Assembly (NCBI GenBank): GCA_023450775.1
Contig: JAEXGP010000096.1
Coordinates: forward strand, 1 to 5,433
Source: Actinomycetes bacterium
Lineage (GTDB): Bacteria; Actinomycetota; Acidimicrobiia; Acidimicrobiales; Microtrichaceae
Direction: 5' to 3'
Length of the DNA: 5,433 nucleotides
Each line of letters begins with the position of its first letter. Position 1 is the first letter of the stretch. Positions 1-5,416 of this stretch are shown here, in pieces. The notes below the pieces were generated by a model, which worked only from the letters and a program-made list of their open reading frames with translations, made no database searches and had not been told where the DNA came from. The position numbers and the translations under genes were made by a program.

Positions 1-1798
1 GGTCGACCGTGGCGATGGGCGTGAGCGGGCGGTCGAGGTCGGCGGCCCGCAGCTCCACGTCGGTGCCCTGTGCGGTCACGGTCCGCACCCGTACGGCGCC
101 GCCCTTGCGGAACGCCACCGACAGGACGAGCAGGATGCGCCGTCCGTCCCTGGTGGGGCGCTCGATCACGTCGCCCGGCCGCAGCGCGGCCAACGACGCC
201 TCGACCAGCGCCCGCCGGTCGCCGCGCCGGGGTCGGGTGGCGGCGAGCTCGTCGAGCGCGGCCACGTAGGAGGCCACCTGCTCGTCCTGCTCGCCGTCGG
301 GCGGTCCGCCCAACAGGTCGAGCTCACCGGTGATGCGGTCGACCCGCGTCTGCAGCTGGACCGCCGCCCGGTCCGCCTGGAACTGGGCGAACGAGCGGGC
401 GAGCACGGAGTGCGCCACCTCGCGGTCGTAGCGGTGCACCAGGTTCGCGGCCATGTTGTAGGTCGGCCGGAACGCCGACGCGAGGGGGAACTCGCGGCTG
501 GCGGCGAGCCGGGCGATCTGGGCGAAGTTGACGAACGGCGACCAGAGCACGACCGCCGTGCCCTGGTCGTCGATGCCGCGCCGTCCGGCCCGCCCGGTCA
601 GCTGCGTGAACTGCGCCGGCGTCAGGAACTCGTGGGACTCGCCGTTGTACTTGGTGAGCTTCTCGATCACGACCGACCGGGCGGGCATGTTGATGCCGAG
701 CGCCAGGGTCTCGGTGGCGAACACCACCTTGATGAGCCCCTCGGCGAAGCAGTCCTCGACCGCCTCGCGGAACGCGGGGATCATCCCGGCGTGGTGCGCG
801 GCGACGCCCGCCTCGAGCGTGGCGAGCCACTGGTCGTAGCCGAGCACGTCGAGATCGCCGTCGCTCAGGCTGGCGACGCGCTCCTCGGCCAGCGCTCGGA
901 TGCGTGAGCGCTCCACGCCGTCGGTCAGGCGCAGCCCGGCCTCCAGGCAGTGGTTCGCCGCGTCGGTGCAGGCGGCCCGGCTGAAGATGAAGTAGATCGC
1001 CGGCAGCAGGTCCTCGTCGTCCAGGCGCTCGGCCACCTCCAGGCGCCGGGGCGTGCGGAAGCGGCTCCGGTAGCGGGCCGGACCGTGCCGGCCCGGCCGG
1101 CCCTGACGGGGCCCGCCGGGGCGTGCCCGATCCGCGTCGAACCGGTCGCCCTCGGGGTTCGGCCGTCCGTCGACCAGCACCGGCAGCAGGTGGTCGCGCT
1201 CCGACGAGCGGTCGCCGACCATGTAGAGGCTGTCCAGCCGGATCGGCCGCACGTGCTCCAGCACCGTGTCGGTCGGACCGCGCAGCTCGGTGATCCACTC
1301 CCCCAGCTCCGCGGCGTTCGACACGGTCGCAGACAGGCACACGAAGCGCACCGACGCCGGCGTGTGGATCAGCACCTCCTCCCACACCGGACCGCGGTAC
1401 GCGTCCTGGAGGAAGTGCACCTCGTCGAGCACCACCCACTGCAGGCCCTGCAGCGCCGGCGACCCGGCGTAGACCATGTTGCGCAGCACCTCGGTGGTCA
1501 TCACGACGACCGGGGCGCCGGCGTTCACCGCGTGGTCGCCGGTCAGCAGCCCGACGCGTTCGGGGCCGAGCTCGGAGACGAGGTCCGCGTACTTCTGGTT
1601 CGAGAGCGCCTTGATCGGCGCCGTGTAGAACGCCTTGCCGCCGTCGCGCAGCGCCAGGGCGACCGCGTGCTCGCCCACCACCGTCTTGCCGGACCCGGTC
1701 GGTGCCGACACGAGCACGTTCCGACCGGCGTCGAGACCGGCGATCGCCTCCTGCTGGAAGCGGTCGAGCGGGAAGTCGTGGGCGAAGGGCCCGGTCAG
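1..1798 (-). CDS. helY: HelY-type Ski2/Mtr4-like DEVH-box helicase (3' end off window)
   Basis: ATP-dependent superfamily 2 helicase of the Ski2/Mtr4 type, most like mycobacterial HelY; the likely role is RNA unwinding in RNA processing or decay (family inference). The window holds 599 residues, and HelY proteins are about 900, so the C-terminal third is missing at the left edge. Numbered from a CTG start: Q-motif-like FPLDRFQQ (9-16), Walker A APTGSGKT (32-39), motif Ia IKALSNQK (62-69), DEVH (125-128), SAT (156-158), an Arg/Gly/Pro-rich linker (about 217-252), YFIFSR (269-274), HHAGM (335-339), ATETLALGINMPAR (361-374) and QLTGRAGRRG (399-408). All helicase motifs are intact. The frame has a stop at 1853-1855 and no ATG, GTG or TTG between it and the GTG at Val28. 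CTG at 1796-1798 is therefore the best start; it overlaps the tatC stop and follows a GGGAG. This matches the usual short HelY N-terminus. Identity is very secure, the start codon moderately so. Confidence 0.96.
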   Translation of the reverse strand, partial: MTGPFAHDFPLDRFQQEAIAGLDAGRNVLVSAPTGSGKTVVGEHAVALALRDGGKAFYTAPIKALSNQKYADLVSELGPERVGLLTGDHAVNAGAPVVVMTTEVLRNMVYAGSPALQGLQWVVLDEVHFLQDAYRGPVWEEVLIHTPASVRFVCLSATVSNAAELGEWITELRGPTDTVLEHVRPIRLDSLYMVGDRSSERDHLLPVLVDGRPNPEGDRFDADRARPGGPRQGRPGRHGPARYRSRFRTPRRLEVAERLDDEDLLPAIYFIFSRAACTDAANHCLEAGLRLTDGVERSRIRALAEERVASLSDGDLDVLGYDQWLATLEAGVAAHHAGMIPAFREAVEDCFAEGLIKVVFATETLALGINMPARSVVIEKLTKYNGESHEFLTPAQFTQLTGRAGRRGIDDQGTAVVLWSPFVNFAQIARLAASREFPLASAFRPTYNMAANLVHRYDREVAHSVLARSFAQFQADRAAVQLQTRVDRITGELDLLGGPPDGEQDEQVASYVAALDELAATRPRRGDRRALVEASLAALRPGDVIERPTRDGRRILLVLSVAFRKGGAVRVRTVTAQGTDVELRAADLDRPLTPIATVD

Positions 1799-2637
1799 GA
1801 CCCGTCTCCCGCGTCGGTCGGCGGGTCCTCCGCGGCGGCCCCGGCCTGCTCCTCATGGCGCCGGGCCTTGGCCGCACGCCGTTCACGCTGCTCCTCGGCC
1901 TCGCGGCGGGCCTTCTTCCGCTTGCGGCGGTTCCACAGCTTCCCGATCCAGATGCTGATCGCGTAGAAGAGCCACATCGGGATGGCCAGGGCGAACATGG
2001 AGATCGGGTCGCCGCTGGGCGTGATGCCCGCCGCGATCAGCGAGATGAGGACGATCGCCTGGCGCCACCACGACGCCAGGCGCTCCGGCGTCACCACACC
2101 GATCATCTGCAGCGCGACGACGACCACCGGGAACTGGAAGCCGATCCCGAAGGCCAACATCATGAACAGCGCCAGCTTGACGAAGTTCTCGATGCCGGAG
2201 CGGATCTCGACGTCCTCGCCGCCGATGCTGACGAGGAAGCTGACGGCCTGGGTCAACGTGATGTACGCCGTCGCCGCACCTGCGGCGAACAGGCCGGTCG
2301 CCGACACGGTGAACGCCAGGGCGTAGCGGCGCTCCTTCTTGTAGAGGCCGGGGGCGATGAACCGCCACAGCTGCCACACGATGACCGGCATGGCGAGGAA
2401 CAACGCGCCGTACCCCGCGATGCGGAGGCGGAGCGTGAACGGCGCCAGGAGGTTGGTCTCCAGGAACTTGCAGCTGGTCTCGGGATCGATCCCCTTCAGC
2501 GCGTCGCAGTAGGGGGCGTTGAGGATGTCGACCAACCACGGGTACAGGAACCACGCCGGGATCAGCATCACCACGACGGTGCCGACGCAGATCAGCAGTC
2601 GCGTCCGCAGCTCCCGCAGGTGGTCCCCGAGCGCCAT
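1795..2637 (-). CDS. tatC: Sec-independent protein translocase TatC
   Basis: Multi-spanning core of the twin-arginine translocase; binds RR signal peptides together with TatB and recruits TatA to export folded proteins. The product is 280 residues from ATG 2635-2637. This start gives the usual MALGDHLRELRTRL opening, and GAGGG lies 7 bases upstream. A GTG at 2674-2676 would add 13 residues, would start 2 bases after the tatB stop, and has a poorer site (GGGAG 11 bases away). Six membrane helices are visible at about 14-32, 71-94, 105-129, 153-177, 192-206 and 212-232. The conserved cytoplasmic loop PGLYKKERR carries Glu102, the E. coli Glu103 equivalent. TPSGDP carries the conserved Asp210. 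The first external loop has Cys44 and Cys56, a pair also present in M. tuberculosis TatC as I recall it. Position 168, FGIGFQFP, is Gln where E. coli has Glu170. The C-tail (233-280) is long and highly charged, mostly Arg, Lys, Glu and Ala. Its stop overlaps the helY start. Confidence 0.97.
   Translation of the reverse strand: MALGDHLRELRTRLLICVGTVVVMLIPAWFLYPWLVDILNAPYCDALKGIDPETSCKFLETNLLAPFTLRLRIAGYGALFLAMPVIVWQLWRFIAPGLYKKERRYALAFTVSATGLFAAGAATAYITLTQAVSFLVSIGGEDVEIRSGIENFVKLALFMMLAFGIGFQFPVVVVALQMIGVVTPERLASWWRQAIVLISLIAAGITPSGDPISMFALAIPMWLFYAISIWIGKLWNRRKRKKARREAEEQRERRAAKARRHEEQAGAAAEDPPTDAGDGS
1806..1810 (-). promoter_or_regulatory. Shine-Dalgarno sequence deciding the CTG start of helY
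   Basis: On the minus strand GGGAG is followed by 7 bases and then CTG at 1798-1796. It lies inside the last codons of tatC. The spacing is ideal for initiation, which supports CTG as the helY start and translational coupling through the CTGA stop-start overlap. Confidence 0.5.
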
Positions 2638-2644
2638 CGAGGCG

Positions 2645-2649
2645 CCCTC
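2645..2649 (-). promoter_or_regulatory. Shine-Dalgarno sequence favouring the ATG start of tatC
   Basis: GAGGG on the minus strand, 7 bases before ATG 2637-2635. The 13 codons between this ATG and the upstream GTG have several A- or T-ending codons, unlike the rest of tatC, which also argues for the ATG. Confidence 0.45.
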
Positions 2650-2678
2650 ACGCTCTGCTCCCTTCAGGACGGCCACGG

Positions 2679-3224
2679 TCAGGCGGTCTCCCGCTCCTCC
2701 GGCGCGACGGGGGCGTCGTCGACGGGAGCCCCGTCGGCGGCGATGGGAGCGCCATCGGCAGGAGCGCCGGCGGCAGGAGCATCAGCCACGGGGGCGCCGG
2801 CGGCAGGAGCATCGGCCGCGGGAGCGTCGGCCGCGACCGCGTCGGTCGAGGCCGCGTCGTCCGGGACCGCGTCGTCCGGCGCGGTGTCGGTCGGCGTCGT
2901 GCTGTCCGCAGCCGCAGCGGCCTTCGCCGCGTCGATCGACGCCTGCTCGGCCTTGGCCCGCTCGTCGGCCTCGGCCTCGAGCGCGTACTCGGCCAGCTTC
3001 TGACGGGGCCGGGCGGCGAAGTCGCCCAGCTCCTTGAGCGGCTGCATGGCCGGGTCGTCCATCACGCCCTGCACCTGGCCCTGGAGACCCGAGGTCATGG
3101 TGCGGAACTTGGCGATCATCTTGCCCGCGCTCTTGGCCATCTCGGGGATCCGCTCGGGGCCCAGCACGACCAGCGCGAGGATGATGATGACGATCAGCTC
3201 ACCGCCACCGAAGTTCTGGATCAT
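2679..3224 (-). CDS. tatB: TatB-like component of the twin-arginine translocase (TatA/B family)
   Basis: Single-span membrane protein of the TatA/TatB family, 181 residues from ATG 3222-3224. The N-terminus is a short helix (about 9-21) preceded by Glu9, then LGPERIPE (21-28) and an amphipathic helix (about 26-45). Glu just before the helix and LGPxR(I/L)P in the hinge are TatB-type; TatA usually has FG(K/R)KLP. A charged Ala-rich helical stretch follows (about 70-105), then a disordered Ala/Pro/Asp tail with a 10-residue repeat. TatB pairs with TatC to receive RR signal peptides. It lies just upstream of tatC (41 bases before its ATG), the place held by tatA in M. tuberculosis, so a dual TatA/TatB role is possible. 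A GTG at 3252-3254 would add 10 residues (GHVPGRPCP after the start) and looks unlikely. Neither start has a clear Shine-Dalgarno sequence. Family very secure; TatB rather than TatA is likely. Confidence 0.9.
   Translation of the reverse strand: MIQNFGGGELIVIIILALVVLGPERIPEMAKSAGKMIAKFRTMTSGLQGQVQGVMDDPAMQPLKELGDFAARPRQKLAEYALEAEADERAKAEQASIDAAKAAAAADSTTPTDTAPDDAVPDDAASTDAVAADAPAADAPAAGAPVADAPAAGAPADGAPIAADGAPVDDAPVAPEERETA
2709..2831 (-). repeat. Degenerate 30-bp repeats encoding an Ala/Pro/Asp decapeptide tail in tatB
   Basis: The tatB 3' part encodes repeated ADAP and AGAP units with a period near 10 residues. Two exact 20-bp copies, gcgccggcggcaggagcatc on the plus strand, lie at 2764-2783 and 2794-2813, exactly 30 bases apart. 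The tract probably expands and contracts in frame and encodes a disordered tail. Confidence 0.75.
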
Positions 3225-3376
3225 CGGGCAGGGCCGACCCGGGACATGGCCCACAGCGTACCGGGCGCCGTCCGCGGTCCCGGAACGGGGCCCGTGTGTC
3301 CTGTGACGCCGCCGGGCTCGACGGCGGGCTGTCGGCGTGGCGCCGGCTCGGGCCGAGCGGCCCGCGACGGTCGGAC
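3225..3376. other. Spacer between zinc-ribbon gene and tatB with GC-rich hairpins
   Basis: About 150 bases without a gene. It holds two small inverted repeats: CCGCCG/CGGCGG (3309-3314 with 3322-3327, 7-base loop) and GCTCG/CGAGC (3346-3350 with 3354-3358, 3-base loop). Neither is followed by a T-run in the minus direction, so a classical intrinsic terminator is not supported. The gap suggests that tatB has its own promoter. Confidence 0.4.
3255..3260 (-). promoter_or_regulatory. Possible -10 element for tatB-tatC-helY
   Basis: TACGCT on the minus strand fits the actinobacterial TAnnnT -10 pattern. It would start RNA near 3248 and give a leader of about 24 bases before ATG 3224. No convincing -35 is seen; the nearest is TTCCGG at 3285-3280, 19 bases upstream. 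Weak prediction. Confidence 0.25.
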
Positions 3377-3706
3377 TCAGCCGTCCTTGGTGGTGGTGAG
3401 GGCGGCGAACCAGTCGGGGGTGGCGAGCAGGTCGTGGAAGTCGAGCACGTCGTCGTGGGTGATCGGATCACCGCCGCGGCGCTCGGACAGCTCGGCGGGC
3501 ATGTGCCACTCGGTGCAGTGCACCCCGGCGGCGAGGAGCACGTCGACCACGTGCTGCTCGGCGGGCCGGACCTCGATCATCCGGCACACGGGGCAGCGGA
3601 AGAGGTAGGTCGCCGACTCGTCGTCACGGCACTGCCGGACCCGCAGGTCGCGTGAACGCAGCTCCACGTCGCCGCAGTCGCTGCATGTCGCTCGGATGAG
3701 TGCCAT
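3377..3706 (-). CDS. Zinc-ribbon protein of unknown function
   Basis: A 109-residue soluble protein with no signal peptide or membrane segment. The first 42 residues form a likely zinc ribbon: Cys8-x2-Cys11 and Cys38-x2-Cys41, with an extra Cys26 between the pairs. The second half is a small helical region with a conserved-looking acidic end, ITHDDVLDFHDLLATPDWFAAL (quoted in part: DDVLDFHDLL at 85-94). The start is ATG 3704-3706, with GAGGAG 8 bases upstream, the best ribosome site in the window. I recognise the general type from uncharacterised actinobacterial proteins but know no function. The ribbon could bind DNA, RNA or a protein partner. The gene is transcribed toward tatB but separated from it by about 150 bases, and is divergent from the phosphodiesterase gene. 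In M. tuberculosis the genes upstream of tatA are pafC, pafB and pafA, which are not seen here. Confidence 0.85.
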   Translation of the reverse strand: MALIRATCSDCGDVELRSRDLRVRQCRDDESATYLFRCPVCRMIEVRPAEQHVVDVLLAAGVHCTEWHMPAELSERRGGDPITHDDVLDFHDLLATPDWFAALTTTKDG

Positions 3707-3714
3707 CGGGGTGT

Positions 3715-3720
3715 CTCCTC
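3715..3720 (-). promoter_or_regulatory. Strong Shine-Dalgarno sequence of the zinc-ribbon gene
   Basis: GAGGAG on the minus strand, 8 bases before ATG 3706-3704. It fixes the start and supports the gene being real. Confidence 0.7.
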
Positions 3721-3743
3721 TTCAGGTGCTCCACCTCTCTTCG

Positions 3744-3758
3744 GTCCGGACCCCGGAC
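3744..3758 (-). repeat. Hairpin in the probable leader of the zinc-ribbon gene
   Basis: GTCCGG (3744-3749) and CCGGAC (3753-3758) are exact inverted repeats with a 3-base loop, 38 bases upstream of the zinc-ribbon start. It may be a leader hairpin or half of an operator. Short GC-rich inverted repeats are common by chance in such DNA. Confidence 0.3.
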
Positions 3759-3761
3759 GGG

Positions 3762-3790
3762 TTGACATTTCCGGCGCCGGATCTTTCGAT
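3762..3790 (+). promoter_or_regulatory. Possible promoter toward the phosphodiesterase gene
   Basis: TTGACA at 3762-3767 is a perfect consensus -35 in otherwise GC-rich DNA. At 17 bases spacing the -10 position reads TTCGAT (3785-3790), only a 3-of-6 match. It would leave a leader of about 130 bases before ATG 3927. The -35 is convincing, the -10 is weak. Confidence 0.3.
3770..3781. repeat. Perfect 12-bp palindrome, possible operator
   Basis: TCCGGCGCCGGA reads the same on both strands and lies in the divergent intergenic region, inside the spacer of the possible plus-strand promoter. This is where a repressor site would act on one or both genes. It is only a candidate, because GC-rich palindromes arise easily here. 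Confidence 0.3.
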
Positions 3791-3802
3791 GACCTTCGGT
3801 CA
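3790..3802. repeat. Short inverted repeat TGACC-TTC-GGTCA
   Basis: Five-base arms around a TTC loop, immediately downstream of the candidate -10. In addition GTTGAC (3761-3766) and GTCAAC (3799-3804) are reverse complements of each other. These could be binding half-sites or a leader hairpin. Confidence 0.25.
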
Positions 3803-3926
3803 ACGACGTGGCACCCGGGACCGGTAGCGGCCCGCCCTGCGGTCCCGAGGTCGCAGGAGCGCTGCCCGGCGGACGCCCTGCCCCGTCGGCGTCGGTGCAG
3901 CTGCGCAGTTGCCAGAATGGCGGCGG

Positions 3927-4661
3927 ATGACCGAACGACTCCCCTCCCTGAGGGTGCCGCCGATCCTCTTCGCCCACCGCGGCGCTCGGGCGCACGCGCC
4001 CGAGAACACGATCGAAGCCTTCACGCTGGCACTCCGCCTGGGTGCCTCCGGCCTGGAGAGCGACGTCTGGATCACCTCCGACGGCGCGGCCGTCCTGGAC
4101 CACGACGGGCTCATCCGGCGGGGACTGCGGCGGACGCCGGTCGGCGAGCTGGCGCGCGCCGACCTCCCCGGTCAGATCCCGACGCTGGCGGACCTCTACG
4201 AGGCGTGCGGCACCGACTTCGAGCTCTCCCTCGACGTGAAGGATCCCGAGGCGCTCGACGAGGTGCTGAGGGTCGCCCGGACGGCCGGCGCATCGGATCG
4301 CCTCTGGCTGTGCCACCCCGACCTGGACCTCCTGGCGTCGTGGCGCGACCGGTCCGAGGCGGTCCACCTGGTCCACTCGACGCGTCTCGCATCGATCGGC
4401 AAGCCCGAGCCGCACGCGGCCCGGCTGCGCGAGCTGCGGGTCGATGCGGTGAACCTGCACCAGTCGGAGTGGACCGGCGGGATGGTGGCGCTCTACCACC
4501 GGTTCCGCCGCATCACGTTCGGGTGGGACGCCCAGCACGAGCGAGTGGTGCGGGCGTTGCTCGCCACGGGGATCGACGGCGTCTTCTCCGACCACGTGGA
4601 CCGGATGGTCGACGTGGCCGGGTCGGAAGCCGACGCGCCGGCGGGCGGCGACGGGTTCTAG
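3927..4661 (+). CDS. Glycerophosphodiester phosphodiesterase (GDPD family)
   Basis: Hydrolyses glycerophosphodiesters to glycerol 3-phosphate and an alcohol; metal-dependent TIM-barrel enzyme (family knowledge). The product is 244 residues from ATG 3927-3929, normal for the short bacterial UgpQ-like form, with no signal peptide, so it is probably cytoplasmic. Motifs from this start: AHRG (16-19, catalytic His17), PENT (25-28), GLESDVW with Glu44 and Asp46 as metal ligands, DHDG (58-61, catalytic His59), IPTLADLYE (84-92), SLDVKD (101-106) and GIDGVFSDHVD near the end. The usual Glu of the third metal motif (xxExK) is Asp103 here, a conservative change. A TTG at 3909-3911 would add six residues. 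Neither start has a clear Shine-Dalgarno sequence; a CAGAAT 8 bases before the ATG hints at leaderless transcription, but weakly. The gene is divergent from the zinc-ribbon gene and convergent with lepB. Substrate cannot be told from sequence. Confidence 0.93.
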   Translation: MTERLPSLRVPPILFAHRGARAHAPENTIEAFTLALRLGASGLESDVWITSDGAAVLDHDGLIRRGLRRTPVGELARADLPGQIPTLADLYEACGTDFELSLDVKDPEALDEVLRVARTAGASDRLWLCHPDLDLLASWRDRSEAVHLVHSTRLASIGKPEPHAARLRELRVDAVNLHQSEWTGGMVALYHRFRRITFGWDAQHERVVRALLATGIDGVFSDHVDRMVDVAGSEADAPAGGDGF

Positions 4662-4677
4662 GGGTCGGGACGCGCCG

Positions 4678-5403
4678 CTAGAGCGAGCCGATGCGGCTCA
4701 ACGGCCACATGATCAGGAAGGCGCGTCCGACGACGTCGTCCTCGGGGATCGGGCCGAAGACGCGGCTGTCCTGCGAGTCGCCCCGGTTGTCCCCCATGAC
4801 CCAGAGGTGGCCCTCGGGGATGGTGACCGGGTCGTCGATGCCGTCTGACACCGTGTCCTCCGCCAGATACGGCTCGTCGAGCTCGCGACCGTCGATGTAC
4901 ACGCGACCGTCCTTGGTCTGCACGGTGTCGCCCGGCAGCCCGATGACGCGCTTGATCAGGTCGTCGGGATCGTTCGGCCCGGCGTTCATGCTCTTCGGGC
5001 GGGCGAACACGACCACGTCGCCGCGGTTCACGTCGTGGAGGTCGTAGCTGAGCTTGTTGACGAGCACCCGGTCGCCCTCGAGGAGCGTGGGGTGCATGGA
5101 CGCACTCGGGATCTGGAAGGCCTGGACCAGGAAGGTCTTGACGAGGAACGCCACGACGATCGCGCCGACGATCACCAGCGCCCACTCGACCATGTTCCGC
5201 GTGGACGACCGCGACGACCGCTTGGACCGCCGGCCGGAGGGGGTGTCGGTCCGGGCCGACGGTTCGCTCGCCGGGACGGACGGTTCGCCCTCGGGCCCGG
5301 ACGGTTCGCCCTCGGGCCCGGACGGTCCGCCCTCGGGGCCCGACGGTTCGCCCACGGGGCCCGACGGTTCGCTCACGGGGCCACCGGTCGACGGTTCCGA
5401 CAT
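4678..5403 (-). CDS. lepB: Signal peptidase I (S26 family)
   Basis: Membrane-bound Ser/Lys protease that removes signal peptides from exported preproteins on the outer face of the membrane. The product is 241 residues from ATG 5401-5403: a disordered N-terminal tail with SGPEGEP heptads (7-48), an Arg/Ser/Lys-rich stretch (about 51-69), one membrane helix (about 72-88), then the catalytic domain. IPSASMHPTL holds the nucleophile Ser102. IKRVIGLPGD holds the general base Lys151. MGDNRGDSQDSRVFGPIP (203-220) is the conserved box E, followed by VGRAFLIMWPLSRIG at the end. All catalytic boxes are intact. A GTG at 5425-5427 would add eight residues, and the frame remains open to the window edge, so the true start could lie further right. 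A TAGCCT 7 bases before the ATG and the lack of a Shine-Dalgarno sequence suggest a leaderless message from the ATG. Signal peptidase activity serves both Sec and Tat substrates. Confidence 0.96.
   Translation of the reverse strand: MSEPSTGGPVSEPSGPVGEPSGPEGGPSGPEGEPSGPEGEPSVPASEPSARTDTPSGRRSKRSSRSSTRNMVEWALVIVGAIVVAFLVKTFLVQAFQIPSASMHPTLLEGDRVLVNKLSYDLHDVNRGDVVVFARPKSMNAGPNDPDDLIKRVIGLPGDTVQTKDGRVYIDGRELDEPYLAEDTVSDGIDDPVTIPEGHLWVMGDNRGDSQDSRVFGPIPEDDVVGRAFLIMWPLSRIGSL
5260..5385 (-). repeat. Six tandem 21-bp repeats in the 5' part of lepB
   Basis: Units of 21 bases begin at 5260, 5281, 5302, 5323, 5344 and 5365. The units at 5281 and 5302 are identical and the others differ at several positions. 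On the minus strand each encodes a heptapeptide close to S-G-P-E-G-E-P. The unit length is a multiple of three, so gain or loss keeps the frame. Confidence 0.9.
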
Positions 5404-5410
5404 CGGGCCG

Positions 5411-5416
5411 AGGCTA
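5411..5416 (-). promoter_or_regulatory. Possible -10 element of a leaderless lepB promoter
   Basis: TAGCCT on the minus strand matches TAnnnT and is followed by 7 bases and then the ATG at 5403. This is the spacing expected if transcription starts at the initiation codon. The -35 would lie beyond the window edge. Confidence 0.3.

Noticed and set aside
324..1886. Long minus-strand open frame in another phase over the helicase (520 codons)
   Set aside because: Its product is low-complexity Arg/Gly/Ala sequence with no motifs, while the neighbouring frame contains every helicase motif. It is a shadow of high-GC coding DNA.
2764..2813. CRISPR-like or mobile-element repeat from the 20-bp exact duplication
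   Set aside because: The copies are 30 bases apart, in frame inside tatB, and encode the same decapeptide tail; they are coding low-complexity repeats.
950..3003. Long plus-strand open frames antisense to helY, tatC and tatB (950-1966, 1702-3003)
   Set aside because: They are His/Arg/Gln/Ala-rich with no recognisable domain and lie exactly opposite well-supported genes. Antisense open frames are expected at this GC content.
3309..3358. Intrinsic terminator downstream of the zinc-ribbon gene
   Set aside because: Two GC hairpins are present but are weak (5-6 bp) and lack a following T-run on the minus strand.
3913..3918. Leaderless promoter CAGAAT before the phosphodiesterase ATG
   Set aside because: Spacing of 8 bases fits, but the hexamer does not begin with TA and no -35 is visible, so it is not listed as a feature.
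3624..4595. Minus-strand open frame of 323 codons across the phosphodiesterase gene and divergent region
   Set aside because: The plus strand here encodes an intact GDPD motif set; the antisense product shows no family features and also crosses the promoter region.
4645..4678. Bidirectional terminator between GDPD and lepB
   Set aside because: GCGGCG and CGCCGC are complementary, but the loop is 22 bases, the stem only 6 bp, and no T-run follows on either strand.
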